39,481 bases of DNA from Gemmatimonadota bacterium (GCA_022823145.1 JAJDXS010000069.1:1-39481), one strand, 5' to 3'. Positions 1-9,600 are shown, counted from the first letter of the stretch. Numbers and translations: made by a program. Notes: generated by a model from the sequence alone, not told the origin.

Positions 1-1
1 G

Positions 2-1012
2 ACCGGCTACGACGAGCCGCTGCTCCACACGATGTACGTCGACAAGACGCTGTCGGGGATCAAGGCGGTCCAGACCCTGTCGCGGCTCAATCGGGCCCAC
101 CAGAAGAAGCACGACGTCTTCGTGCTCGACTTCCTGAACGACACGGAGACGATCACCGAGGCGTTCTCGAACTACTACCGCACCACGATCCTGGCCGACG
201 AGACCGACCCCAACAAGCTGCACGATCTGCAGGGCGATCTGGACGGGGCGCAGGTGTACTCGGTCGGGCAGGTCAAGCGGTTCGTCGAGCGGTATCTGGC
301 CGGGGTGCCGCGCGAGCAGCTCGACCCGATACTGGACCAATGCGTGGCGGTGTACATGCGCGACTTGGACGAGGACCAGCAGGTCGCCTTCAAAAGCAAG
401 GCCAAGGGGTTCGTCCGCACCTACTCCTTCCTCTCCTCGATCCTCCCCTACAACAACCAGGCCTGGGAGGAGCGCTCGATCTTCCTGAACTTCCTGATCC
501 CGAAGCTGCCGGCGCCCGTCGAGGAGGACCTGTCGAAGGGCATCCTCGAGACGATCGACATGGACAGCTATCGAGTCGAGAAACGGGCCATGCAGAAGAT
601 CATCCTGGCGGACGACGACGCGGAGATCGATCCGGTGCCGGGGGTCGGCGGAGCGGGGAAGGGTGAGGTGGAGATCGACCGCCTGTCGGTGATCATTGGC
701 CAGTTCAACGACCTTTTCGGGGACATCGACTGGATGGATGACGACCGCGTGCGCCAGCTGATCACCGAGACGATTCCGGCACGGGTTGCAGAGGACACCG
801 CGTTCCAGAACGCCAAGAAGAACTCCGATCGGGAGAACACCCGGATCGAGCACGACAAGGCGCTTCTGCGGGTCATGACGGGGATCATGAAGGACGATAC
901 GGAGCTGTTCAAGCAGTTCATGGACAATGAGGACTTCAAGCGGTGGCTGGGGGATACGGTGTTTTGGTTGGCGTGGGAGGGGGTGGGACCACGGCACAGC
1001 GCCGGGGGATGA
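2..1012 (+). CDS. hsdR: Type I restriction enzyme R subunit (HsdR), C-terminal part, cut by window edge
   Basis: The reading frame is already open at the first base, so the gene begins outside the window. It opens in the last helicase motif (TGYDEPLLHTMYVDK, then VQTLSRLNRAHQKKHDVFVLDF), typical of the HsdR superfamily-2 motor. About 250 residues of the charged helical C-terminal domain follow; in the family this docks HsdR on the HsdM/HsdS methylase complex. The N-terminal PD-(D/E)XK nuclease and Walker motifs are not visible here. The tail FKRWLGDTVF is family-like, but the last dozen residues (WLAWEGVGPRHSAGG) look divergent. HsdR couples ATP-driven translocation to cleavage of unmodified DNA in the cytoplasm. 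hsdM and hsdS, if present, lie to the left. Family is confident; whether the system is complete cannot be judged. Confidence 0.88.
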   Translation, partial: TGYDEPLLHTMYVDKTLSGIKAVQTLSRLNRAHQKKHDVFVLDFLNDTETITEAFSNYYRTTILADETDPNKLHDLQGDLDGAQVYSVGQVKRFVERYLAGVPREQLDPILDQCVAVYMRDLDEDQQVAFKSKAKGFVRTYSFLSSILPYNNQAWEERSIFLNFLIPKLPAPVEEDLSKGILETIDMDSYRVEKRAMQKIILADDDAEIDPVPGVGGAGKGEVEIDRLSVIIGQFNDLFGDIDWMDDDRVRQLITETIPARVAEDTAFQNAKKNSDRENTRIEHDKALLRVMTGIMKDDTELFKQFMDNEDFKRWLGDTVFWLAWEGVGPRHSAGG

Positions 1013-1081
1013 GATTGCTCGCAAGCACCCAACCATGTATAGGTGGAGATACAGACGCTATTTCGACCATGCTCATGACAA

Positions 1082-2347
1082 GTGATATGGAGAATCGACT
1101 TGAGACCGAAGGCAATCCCGGTATGGAAGCTCGCCAAAGAAGCTGGCGTAGACGTTGATACGGTCCTCTTGGCGGTATGGGACTTCGTGCACGTCGATGG
1201 CCGCGCACATCATGTTCTCGACAGGAAGGATAAGGTTCCACCGACGCTGGTCGACCGTGTGCGCAAATCACTCGGCATAGCCACACGGCGTGAATTGCAA
1301 ACCGTAAAGTACTGGGCTATGGTACTTGGAATGGACAGAGCTGCCCTTGCCAAGATGCTCACGAACGAAGGATATGCAACTGCTCCCCAACAACATAAGT
1401 TGCCATCGGGCGCGCATAAGTTCCTCATGACTCATGCCCGCAAGAACAACACCAATCCGCTGACCGGGGCCATCAGTTCGCCTACCGTCCTAACACCGAC
1501 GTACCATCAGAAACAGGACCGTGACGAAGATGTCCCGCCCCCTCCATCCTTCGAGCATCTCGGAAGACGACGGAACCTTCGGTGGCTCACGGTTAATGAA
1601 GTGCATGGGATCCACAATGCTCTTGTCGATGATTTCGCGCGAACGGCTGACCCCATTGATCCCCCAGGTGTCCGCAACGACCATCTCATCGAATCCGCGG
1701 TTTTTCGGCCGCAGACTGGTATGGTGGGTATCCTAAAGTACCCCACTGTAGAGACTTCGGCTGCAGCTCTGCTTTGTGCATTGATACACGACCATCCTTT
1801 CCACAACGGCAACAAGCGCACAGCGTTGGTGTCCACTTTGGTATTCCTGGACGAAAACGGTCTCGTGCTTACGTGCACCGAAGATGAACTGTTTCGGTTT
1901 GTGCTCCTGGTAGCTAAACACAAAGTCACAAAGAGCCATCGTTACTATTCTTCGGACTATGAGACACTGGCTGCTGCAGAACAGATCTACAAGTGGTCAC
2001 GCGGTGTCAGCAAAGCAGAACGTACCATGACCTTCTTGAAGCTTCGCCCTATCTTGGAGGGATACGGATGTGCGATCACGATCAGAAGTGGCCGAGCGTT
2101 TATTGTGCGCGAAGCGCCACAACGTTCACGGACGATTTTTGGCAGAAGAGAACTGCAGAGCCACGTGTACTACCGGAATGACGGCACGGATGTACCTTCC
2201 GATACCGTGAAGAAGATTCGTAAGGATCTCCAGCTGGATCACGAACACGGATACGACGAGATTGACTTTTATAGCAAAGAGCCATTGCGGATTGATGGTT
2301 TTATTGCGAAATACAGGAAAACTCTGGTGCGGCTCGGAAAGCTGTAG
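1082..2347 (+). CDS. Doc-type Fic protein with IF2_N-like N-terminal repeats
   Basis: 421 residues from a GTG start. The Fic motif HPFHNGNKRTAL starts at His238 (catalytic base). NKR rather than NGR, followed by a long hydrophobic helix and EDELFRFVLLVAKH, resembles Doc toxins, which phosphorylate EF-Tu, more than AMP-transferring Fic enzymes; the usual Asp/Glu before GN is Asn. Residues about 10-55 (IPVWKLAKEAGVDVDTVL) and 72-120 resemble the small helical IF2_N domain of translation initiation factor 2, in two copies. The C-terminal ~120 residues are unrecognised. No inhibitory (S/T)xxxE(G/N) helix and no small antitoxin ORF is seen nearby. G+C is near 50%, far below the neighbours, so recent acquisition is likely. 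Fic family is confident; the Doc-like activity and IF2_N assignment are inference. Confidence 0.8.
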   Translation: MIWRIDLRPKAIPVWKLAKEAGVDVDTVLLAVWDFVHVDGRAHHVLDRKDKVPPTLVDRVRKSLGIATRRELQTVKYWAMVLGMDRAALAKMLTNEGYATAPQQHKLPSGAHKFLMTHARKNNTNPLTGAISSPTVLTPTYHQKQDRDEDVPPPPSFEHLGRRRNLRWLTVNEVHGIHNALVDDFARTADPIDPPGVRNDHLIESAVFRPQTGMVGILKYPTVETSAAALLCALIHDHPFHNGNKRTALVSTLVFLDENGLVLTCTEDELFRFVLLVAKHKVTKSHRYYSSDYETLAAAEQIYKWSRGVSKAERTMTFLKLRPILEGYGCAITIRSGRAFIVREAPQRSRTIFGRRELQSHVYYRNDGTDVPSDTVKKIRKDLQLDHEHGYDEIDFYSKEPLRIDGFIAKYRKTLVRLGKL

Positions 2348-2356
2348 ATAGAAGGT

Positions 2357-2375
2357 GCCAGATCCGGGATCTGGC
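2357..2375 (+). repeat. Perfect palindrome just after the Fic gene
   Basis: Nine-base arms (GCCAGATCC and GGATCTGGC) around a single G, ten bases past the Fic stop codon. As RNA it would form an 8-bp stem with a three-base loop. No T-run follows, so it is not a standard intrinsic terminator. It may be a factor-dependent 3' hairpin or a protein-binding site. The remaining bases up to the helicase relic at 2522 hold no recognisable gene. Confidence 0.5.
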
Positions 2376-2521
2376 GGAGGATGCTGGCCCCGGTAATGAA
2401 GTTCGCAGGCATCGGGATGATCGGGGAGCGCGCGCCATGCTTGAAGATGCACTGCGGGACGCGGCGGTGGAGGATGGGGGGCTATCTATAGCTACAGCCA
2501 CCCCCCTGATATCTTCCTCTC

Positions 2522-3641
2522 ATGACCCATCCCCACCCCCTCCACCAATCCCGCCGCGACGTCCTCGACCTCTCGCTCCGCAACCCCCTCCTCAACTTCA
2601 ACCCCTCGAAACGCCGCGGCCTCGAAGTCGTCGACGAACTCTCCCGCGAGATCTTCCGCATCCTCGTCGGCGGCGACGGGTCATGTACTTCCTCACCGCG
2701 CCGAAGGACCAGGCGTCTGCGGAACCCCAGCCCCCCCGGCGAGGCCCCCTCCGACGTCCCCGCCGAACTCCTCGCCCTCCTCGCCCAGCCCGCCGCCGAC
2801 GCCAACGGCCCCTCCGCGCGCCGCTGGTTCTCATTCCCGTCCGGCTCACCCAGTCGAGCGTACGCCAGAGCTTGAAGCTGTCGTGGACGAGGGACGAGAT
2901 CGAGCCGAACCTCTCGCTCGAGGCGAAGCTGAAGCAGGCCTTCAACGTCCGGCTCCCCGAGATGCCGCCGGAGGACGACCTCGACGTCGACGACTACCTG
3001 GCCCGGGTCGAGCGCGCGGTGGCGAAGCAGCCCCGCTGGGCGGTCGAGCGTGACGAGGTTCACCTGAACTTCCTCTCGTCCAGCAAGCTGCTCATCTACA
3101 AGGACCTGGACCCCGCGAGCTGGCCCGAAGATGAACGGGCGCAACCTGGTCATCCAGGGGCCGCCGGGGATGTGCAAGTCGCAGACGATCGCCAACCTGA
3201 TCGGCGAGGCGCTCGCCCGCGGCAGGACCGTTCTCTTCGTCGCCGAGAAGATGGCCGCGCTCGAGGTCGTGAAGCGCCGTCTCGACACCGTGCACCTGGG
3301 CTACGCCTGCCTCGAACTGCACAACCACAAGACCAGCAAGCCTGCGGTCCTCGACGAGCTGAGCCGCACCCTGGCGCTCGGCAGCCCACAGCCCTCGGCG
3401 GCACCGAGGACCGCGTCCTCCTCGAAGAGAGCCGCAAACGCCTGAACGACTACTCCCGCGCGGTCAACACGCCGGTCGCCGAGAGCGGCCTGACCCCGCA
3501 CGAGCTGGTCGGCCGCCTGGCCGGGCTCGACGCCGAAGGGCTGGCCATCGAAGGCAAGGGCCTCCCCATCCGGAACTCGGTGTCGTGGACCGCCGAAGAC
3601 TTCACCCGCCGCCGCGCGCTGGTCCGCGATATGCAGGAGCT
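2522..3641 (+). pseudogene. Degraded paralogue of the DUF4011 helicase
   Basis: A decayed second copy of the gene at 6640-11397. From ATG 2522 it matches that gene closely (RRDVLDLSLRNPLLNF; ELSREIFRI). At least five lesions break it: a one-base loss near 2686, an insertion in a C-tract near 2735, a deletion of about 175 bp near 2815, one of about 172 bp at 3128, and a frameshift near 3385. Matching text resumes each time in another frame (for example SVRQSLKLSWTRDEIEPNLS, then MNGRNLVIQGPPGMCKSQTI). The Walker A loop reads GPPGMCKS instead of GPPGTGKS. Homology stops abruptly near 3641, so helicase motifs II-VI and the nuclease domain are absent. Bases 3642-3699 continue open but match nothing and run into the HNH gene's end. 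No function is expected. Confidence 0.88.
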
Positions 3642-3688
3642 ACCTGTAGCCACCTTGATCCCGCTGGATGCGTCCCCGCTCGCCCTTG

Positions 3689-4589
3689 TCACCCCTTGAA
3701 CACATGCTCCCGATGGTACTCCAGGAACCGCCGATGCGGCCAGTAGATCCTCTGCCCCGGCACCCGTAGCCGCCGGTCCCGATTGACCAGCCCAAGCACG
3801 CCGCTCGGAATCGCGTCCCTCTTCAGCAGCAACCCGTAGTCGTCGTCGATCGAGATGAGGCCGCGGTCGAACATCCAGTGGAAGGTGGAGCTCAGGGCCA
3901 AGCCGTTCCGAAGGCTGTCTGGCCGTTTGTCATTCACGGGCTGGATGTGCGCGGCCTGGGCCTCGGCCCGCCCGCCGCCGTTGATGATCCTGAGACCGCT
4001 CATCGCGCAGGTGTTGTCGTAGGCCCTCTTGATCCCCGTGGCGAACACGCGGTCGCGGAAGGGTCTGCGCGAGACCCACTCGACGATCGGCCGGTCCACC
4101 AGCTCCAGACCCGTGTCGTGGCGCTCGCCTTCGCGGATGCCGGGCCGCTGCCGCTTGTCGTCCCCCGCCTCGAATCCCGCAGCGAGAATCAGGCTGTATT
4201 CGGCGTCCGCCAGATGCCGCACCGACCGGCCGAACCTGCCCTTGTTCGTCGAGCCGTCCGCCTTCTGCAGTCCGCTCTCGTAGTAGAAGCTCCCCTCGCG
4301 GAAGGGCACCGCACGGTCGAATTCGAGATAGTCCTCCACGTACGCGTAGTAGTGGTCCTTCCTGTTCGGATCACGCCCGATGTGTACGATGCGGGCCGTC
4401 GCGAAGTACGACTGGCGCCCCCCCGCGGCTCGACAGGTCGGCGCTGGCACGGCGCGGCTCGTAGTACACGATCCAGTCGTCCAATGCGGCCTGCGCGGCC
4501 CTGAGGTACGTTCGCGGGAAGTGGTATCGATGCTCGGGAAGATCGTCGTACGACGGATCGACCTTCGTGGTCAGGACGGCTTTCGGCAT
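3689..4589 (-). pseudogene. HNH endonuclease, split by a frameshift at a C7 tract
   Basis: Two overlapping minus-strand frames make one protein of about 300 residues. The N-terminal frame starts at ATG 4589 (MPKAVLTTKVDPSYDDLPEH...WIVYYEPRR). The downstream frame carries GRQSYFATARIVHIGRDP and then the HNH domain (CAMSGLRI...AEAQAAHIQPVNDKR...NGLALSSTFHWMFDRGLISID). The change of frame falls at seven consecutive C's (plus strand, about 4418-4424), consistent with a one-base slip. This family is usually annotated as an HNH restriction-type endonuclease, with an N-terminal region possibly recognising modified DNA. The domain is otherwise undamaged, so it could be a sequencing error, a phase-variable gene or a fresh pseudogene. 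A 37-nt palindrome sits 156 nt upstream of the start. Confidence 0.82.
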
Positions 4590-4744
4590 GGCCGGCGCCT
4601 TGGCCCTGCGGGTCCGGGGTAGAGGCAGGATGTGTGGACTCGGGACTTCGCGCGAAAAGCTGCCAGGCGTCGGCGGTCGGCTCAAGCGGACGGTGACGCC
4701 GCCGCACCTCCGAGCGGTCAGGAGATCGCCGCCACCCCGGAAAA

Positions 4745-4781
4745 GTCAACTACAGTTCACAGAATGGAAACTCTACTTGAC
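4745..4781. repeat. 37-nt imperfect palindrome, copy 1
   Basis: Arms GTCAACTACAGTT and AACTCTACTTGAC pair at 11 of 13 positions around an 11-nt centre. Nearly the same 37 bases recur at 6466-6502. This copy lies between the truncated Rpn gene and the HNH gene, 156 nt upstream of the HNH start. The sequence itself is certain. Its role (shared operator, or end of a small mobile element) is inference. Confidence 0.7.
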
Positions 4782-4854
4782 ATTGGGGACGTCGAGTGGC
4801 GAAGCAGATCCGGCCGGCGGGTCGGCGATATGTCGCCTGAACTCGTCTCGCTTG

Positions 4855-5214
4855 TCAGGCCTTCCGGACCCGCTTGACGAAGTCCTCCGCCGCGTCGCAG
4901 TCGAGCAGCGCCTCCGTGCCCCTGGCAACGCCCCCCGAGTCCGCGGTTCGGTCGAGCAGTCTGACCAGCTCCTCGGCGACCGCCGGTCCGAACTTCCGGG
5001 CGGCCAGTTCGCGGAGAACACTCATCCGGCCCAGCTCGATCCCCCGTAGGTGTTCCTCACGGATGCCCTGCTCCAGCCCCTCGCGGATGCCCTGCTCCAG
5101 CCCCTCACGGATGCCCTGCTCCAGCCCCTCCTGCCGGATCTCGTCCAGGCTGCGCTCAAAAGCCGTCACCGCCGTCCGCATCGTCGTCGCCTTCTCCAAT
5201 CCCTCGGTGGTCAT
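4855..5214 (-). pseudogene. Rpn-family nuclease/transposase, C-terminal remnant
   Basis: A 119-residue frame matching only the last ~115 residues of the intact Rpn protein at 5387-6322: both share AFERSLDEIRQEG, SVLRELAARKFG and TEALLDCDAAEDF. Homology extends a few codons upstream of ATG 5214 (RSKEM, matching RSKGM) and then stops at 5223. The PD-(D/E)XK nuclease domain is therefore absent. The middle has three copies of the octapeptide EGLEQGIR, encoded by a 24-bp tandem repeat. Such variable Gln/Glu/Gly-rich linkers are common in this family, whose members promote RecA-independent recombination. A stable fragment could still be made, but catalysis is not expected. Confidence 0.72.
5056..5127. 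repeat. 24-bp tandem repeat, three copies
   Basis: Three contiguous 24-base units at 5056, 5080 and 5104 differ only at the fourth base (A, G, A). They encode the octapeptide EGLEQGIR on the minus strand, so copy-number change keeps the Rpn reading frame. The intact Rpn gene has one diverged equivalent (EGRKQGIRQGREQGR). Confidence 0.85.
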
Positions 5215-5219
5215 TTCCT

Positions 5220-5345
5220 TCGATCGCGCCTCTGGAGCAGGTTCGCAAGCGCGCCATCAGGCTGCTCCGGGTGCATTCGCTGCGTACCGCCGACGCATTG
5301 CAGTTGGCGGCGGCGCTGACGGCCGCGCGCGAAGACACAGGCCGG
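5220..5345 (+). pseudogene. PIN-domain (VapC-like) toxin, C-terminal relic
   Basis: Plus-strand frame reading IAPLEQVRKRAIRLLRVHSL followed by RTADALQLAAALTAAREDTG. This matches the C-terminal part of PIN-domain ribonuclease toxins, where a conserved Arg-x-x-Asp-Ala-Leu-Gln-Leu-Ala-Ala-Ala helix carries the last metal-binding Asp. There is no start and no N-terminal half, and after about 5345 the frame runs antisense into the neighbouring Rpn gene. It is wedged between the truncated and intact Rpn genes, as expected for a fragment caught between recombining copies. The call rests on one short motif. Confidence 0.5.
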
Positions 5346-5386
5346 TGTGCGGGCCAGCGAAACGTCGCCTCGACCCGTCTCGCTCG

Positions 5387-6322
5387 TCACGCCTCCCGCA
5401 CCTTTGCCAGGAAGTCCTCTGCCGCGTCACAGTCGAGCAGTGCCTCCGTGGCCCTGGCAACGCGGTCCCGGTCTGGAGTCCGGCCGAGCAGCTTCTCCAA
5501 CTCCTGTGCGACCGCCGCCCCGAACTTCCGGGCGGCCAGTTCGCGAAGAACGCTTGCCCGGCCCTGCTCGCGGCCCTGCCGGATCCCCTGCTTGCGGCCC
5601 TCCTGCCGGATCTCGTCCAGGCTGCGCTCAAAAGCCGTCACCACCGTCTGCATCGTCGTCGCCTCCTCCAATTCCTCGCTGGACATTCCCTTCGAACGTA
5701 ACAACGCCTTCACGGTCCCGGTCAAGAACCGATCGAAGTCTTCGTCCTCGCAGCCCCGCACCACCCGCAGCAGCACCCGCAATTCGGCCCGCAGATCCTG
5801 AGCTCTCGACAGCCCCGCCAGCCCCAGCAGCATCTGTGGCAGGTCGAGCGGTGTGGGGGGCGGAGCATCCGGCGGCCTTCGTGAGACGACCTGATAGGTG
5901 TCCGGTGCGGAGTCGTGAAACAGGTCCCGCAAGCGCGTCGGTGCGTTCCACTTCCGGTCTCCGTGGTGGAGTACGAGGGACGCGACGGCGAGGTGGCGGG
6001 TGCCGCTCGCCAACTCCTTGTCGTGCCGGATCAGTTCCTGGACGGCCAGCCCGCTGTAGACGGTAGTTCGGAGCGCCATGTGCCGCTCTGGCCGGCCCTG
6101 GAACTCCAGAACGAGCATGTATACCGTGCCCGCGTCGAGCGACCGGCCCCTCCAGACCCTGTCGGCGTAGCGGTGCCTCAGCTCGTCATCGACGAACTCT
6201 CCGGACAGCCTCTGGAGCGACGAATAGTCGATCCTGTCCGCCCATTCGGGGACCTGGGAACGGATGAGAAACTCGACCATCCGGACATCTGAGAATGCCG
6301 ACTTGAAGAACGCGTCTTCCAC
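5387..6322 (-). CDS. Rpn family recombination-promoting nuclease/putative transposase
   Basis: 311 residues, complete, from a GTG start at 6322. The N-terminus HAVEDAFFKSAFSDVRMVEF is the Rpn/PD-(D/E)XK opening, followed by the catalytic strand region (VYMLVLEFQGRPERHMALR), SLVLHHGDRKWNAPTRL, a Glu/Gln/Arg-rich linker (EGRKQGIRQGREQGR) and a C-terminal helical cap (ELAARKFGAAVAQELEKL). Rpn proteins in E. coli raise recombination and have DNA nuclease activity; whether they act as transposases or in phage defence is unsettled. Three relics of the same family lie at 4855, 11412 and 22605. The exact start is uncertain because the frame is open further upstream and no clear Shine-Dalgarno is seen. 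Confidence 0.85.
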   Translation of the reverse strand: MEDAFFKSAFSDVRMVEFLIRSQVPEWADRIDYSSLQRLSGEFVDDELRHRYADRVWRGRSLDAGTVYMLVLEFQGRPERHMALRTTVYSGLAVQELIRHDKELASGTRHLAVASLVLHHGDRKWNAPTRLRDLFHDSAPDTYQVVSRRPPDAPPPTPLDLPQMLLGLAGLSRAQDLRAELRVLLRVVRGCEDEDFDRFLTGTVKALLRSKGMSSEELEEATTMQTVVTAFERSLDEIRQEGRKQGIRQGREQGRASVLRELAARKFGAAVAQELEKLLGRTPDRDRVARATEALLDCDAAEDFLAKVREA

Positions 6323-6639
6323 CGCGTGGCCCGGTCTGGCGTGGAACGAAGTACCCCCTGCGGGGCGAGGGCCACGAAGTTACCCGGGCCCACCGGGCGC
6401 CAGAATGTTCAGATGGGACTATCGGTCAATCGGCATTGAACTGGGCACACTTTCGGCATCGAAATGTCAACTCCAGTTCACAATATGGAAACTCTACTTG
6501 ACATTCGCTCCGACCCGCCCCCGGTCGCCCTCAACCCCCTCACCCAAAGATCCCGGGTGCGCCCCACCGTCCTCCGTGGTAATGTGCTTCGGCTGTGATC
6601 GGGCGGTCGGGGAACGGACATCGATACCACCAACCATAC
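6323..6639. other. Intergenic region between Rpn and helicase
   Basis: This 317-bp stretch separates divergent genes and contains no convincing ORF. Its only clear element is the second 37-nt palindrome (6466-6502). No good Shine-Dalgarno precedes the helicase ATG at 6640. That start is chosen because homology with the decayed copy at 2522 begins exactly there while the upstream sequences do not align. Confidence 0.5.
6466..6502. repeat. 37-nt imperfect palindrome, copy 2
   Basis: Arms GTCAACTCCAGTT and AACTCTACTTGAC pair at 10 of 13 positions. It is identical to the element at 4745-4781 except at three positions, while the flanks on both sides differ. It lies 137 nt upstream of the helicase start, in opposite orientation relative to its downstream gene compared with copy 1. 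It could be a dimeric-regulator operator or a relic end sequence. Confidence 0.7.
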
Positions 6640-9600
6640 ATGACCACCTCCCACGAGCTCGACAGGTCCCGCCGCGACGTTCTCGATCTCTCCCTCCGCA
6701 ATCCCCTCCTCAACTTCCGCCCCTCCAAACGCCGCGGCCTCGAAGTCGTCGACGAGCTCTCCCGCGAGATCTTCCGCATCGTCGTCGGCAGCGAACGCGT
6801 CATGTACTTCCTCGCCGCGCCGGAAAGCCGGGCGTCTCCGGAACCCGAACCCGGCGACACCTCCTCCGACGTCCCCGCCGAACTCCTCGCCCTCCTCGCC
6901 CAGCCCGTCTCCGACGCCAACGGCACCGCCGCACGCCACACCGACAACAAGCTGCAGACGGCGCTCACGCTGGCCGGCCTCAACCTCCGGCTCCGCGAGA
7001 CCTCCCGGCAGGCGCGGCTTTCGATCGAGGAGCAGGGGGTCAACATCCTCTACCTCGCATTGGGGATGCTCCGGTGGTACGAGTCCGACAGCAGCGACAC
7101 GGAGCGCCGCGCGCCGCTGGTCCTCATCCCCGTCCGGCTCACCCAGTCGAGCGTGCGCCAGAGCTTCAAGCTCTCGTGGACGAAGGACGAGATCGAGCCC
7201 AACCTCTCGCTCGAAGCGAAGCTGAAGCAGGATTTCAACGTGCGGCTCCCCGAGATGCCGTCCGAGGACGACCTCGACATCGACGACTACCTGGCCCGGG
7301 TCGAACGGGCGGTGGCGAAGCAGCCCCGCTGGTCGGTCGCGCGCGACGAGATCCACCTGAACTTCTTCTCGTTCAACAAACTGCTCATCTACAAGGACCT
7401 GGACCCGGCGAGCTGGCCCGAAGAGAACCGGCCGGCCGACCATCCGCTCGTGCAGCAGCTCTTCGGCGGCGACGGCTTCGCGCACGAGCCCTCCGGGTTC
7501 GGCGAGGAGGAGTATTCGGGCGGCGACCTGGGCGAGGCCGGTCTGCACCCGGTGGTCGACGCCGACAGCTCGCAGACCCTCGCCGTGCTCGATGCCATGA
7601 ACGGGCGCAACCTGGTCATCCAGGGGCCGCCGGGGACGGGCAAGTCGCAGACCATCACCAACCTGATCGGCGAGGCGCTCGCCCGCGGCAAGACGATCCT
7701 GTTCGTCGCCGAAAAGATGGCCGCGCTCGAGGTCGTCAAGCGGCGCCTCGACACCGTGCACCTGGGCGACGCGTGCCTCGAACTGCACAGCCACAAGACC
7801 AACAAGCGCGCCGTCCTCGACGAACTGAGGCGCACACTCGCTCTGGGCCGCCCCACGGCCACGGGCGGCACCGAGGACCGCGTGCTCCTCGAAGCGAGCC
7901 GCAAGCGGCTGAACGACTACTCCCGGGCGGTCAACACGCCGGTGGCACAGAGCGAACTGACCCCGCATCAGCTGGTCGGCCGCCTGGCGAGGCTGGAGTC
8001 GGACGGGCTGGTCGTCAGGGGCAGGGGGCTCCCGATCCGGGGGCCCGAGTCGTGGAACGCCGAGGACTTCACCCGCCGCCGCGCCCTGGTCGGCGAGCTG
8101 CAGGAGCTGGTTGGCGCGATCGGTATCCCGCGCCGGCATCTGTGGTGGGCGTGCGGCCGGCTCCACTTCGTCCCGACCGACGTGCATCCGGTCCGCGAAC
8201 TCGTCGCCGATGCATCTGCGGCGGTGCGCCGCCTGCAGCGGGATTCGGACGCGCTCGGCAAGGCGCTTCGCAGCGACGCCGTGTTTGGGGATTTGAAGCG
8301 CGACGATCTGGAGAGGGGGGTCCGCACCGCGCGCAGGGCGGTGGAGGCTCCGGCGCTGCTGGGGGCGGATCACCGCCAAGCGGGTTGGGTGGCCGAGGCC
8401 GAGCGCATCGCGGAGGTGGCGGGCGCGGCGCGCCGTTACGGAGAGGTCCGGACGCGACACGACAGCGTCCTCTTGCCCGACGCGTGGGACCAGGACGTGT
8501 TGGCGGAGCGCCAGGCGTTGGGTGCGTACCGCGACAAGTGGTGGCGCTTCCTCTCGCGGCGGTATCGGGACGCGAGCCGCAGCGTGCGGGGACTCTGCCG
8601 CGACGAGGCGCCCGACACTGTCATACAAAAGATCCAACTCGTCGATGCGATCCTGGAAGCCCGACGGCTGCGCCGCGCCATCGCCGAATCGAAGGACCTC
8701 GTGGCGCGGCTTTTTCCGGCGCTTGCGCTCGGCGAGCGCGTGGACGCGCACCGGAGCTTTGCGGACGCCGCGGACTGGCTCGTGCGCCTGCACCGGGACG
8801 CGTCTGACGGCGTGGTCGGCACCGGCATTCATGCGCTGCTTGACGACCCGCCCGACCGCTCCGGCCTGGGGGCGGCCGCCGACGCCTGCGAACGCGCGAT
8901 GGGTGGGCTCGGCGAGGCTCTGGATGCGCTGGGCGACGCAATGGAGCTGCGGGCGGATCGGGTCGGGCCCGGCGAGGCGCTGGCCGAGCGGACCTGCGGC
9001 GACCTCGGCGCTTGGCTGCGGGACGCCCACGAAAGCGTCGAATCGGCCTACGACGTGGTGCGGTTCAACCAGCTTGAGCGGAAGGCTTCCGAGGCGGGGA
9101 TCGAGGAGGTCGCCGAGGCAGCGGCATCGAGGGAGGATGCCGGCCGGCGGCTCACCGAACTGTTCGAACACGCGTGCTACGGTGCGTGGCTGGATCTGGC
9201 CTTTCGGGAACGCCCCACGCTGGCCGAGTTCGACGGGGCCACGCACGCGGGCATCGTGGAGCGGTTCCGCGAGCTGGACATGGCGCAGTTCCACCACAAC
9301 CGCGCGCTGATCGCCGAGCGGCACTGGCAGCAGCTGCCGCGCCATCACGGGGGCGGCCAGCTGGGCGTTCTCAGGCGCGAATTCCAGAAGAAGACGCGTC
9401 ACTTGCCCGTGCGGGTGCTCATGAAGAAGGCGGGGCGCGCGATCCGGACCATCAAGCCGGTCTTCATGATGAGCCCGCTGTCGATCGCCAAGTACATCCC
9501 GCCGGGATCGGTCGACTTCGACCTGGTGGTGTTCGACGAGGCGAGCCAGGTGCGTCCGGTCGAGGCGCTGGGCGCGATCATCCGCGGCAGGCAGGCGGTG

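Noticed and set aside
2437..3699. A continuous 420-codon protein at the helicase relic
   Set aside because: The frame is open by chance: only parts of it match the helicase, with other parts matching in a different frame, as expected of a pseudogene.
5056..5127. Possible CRISPR array
   Set aside because: The three 24-bp units are contiguous with no spacers and encode an in-frame peptide repeat.
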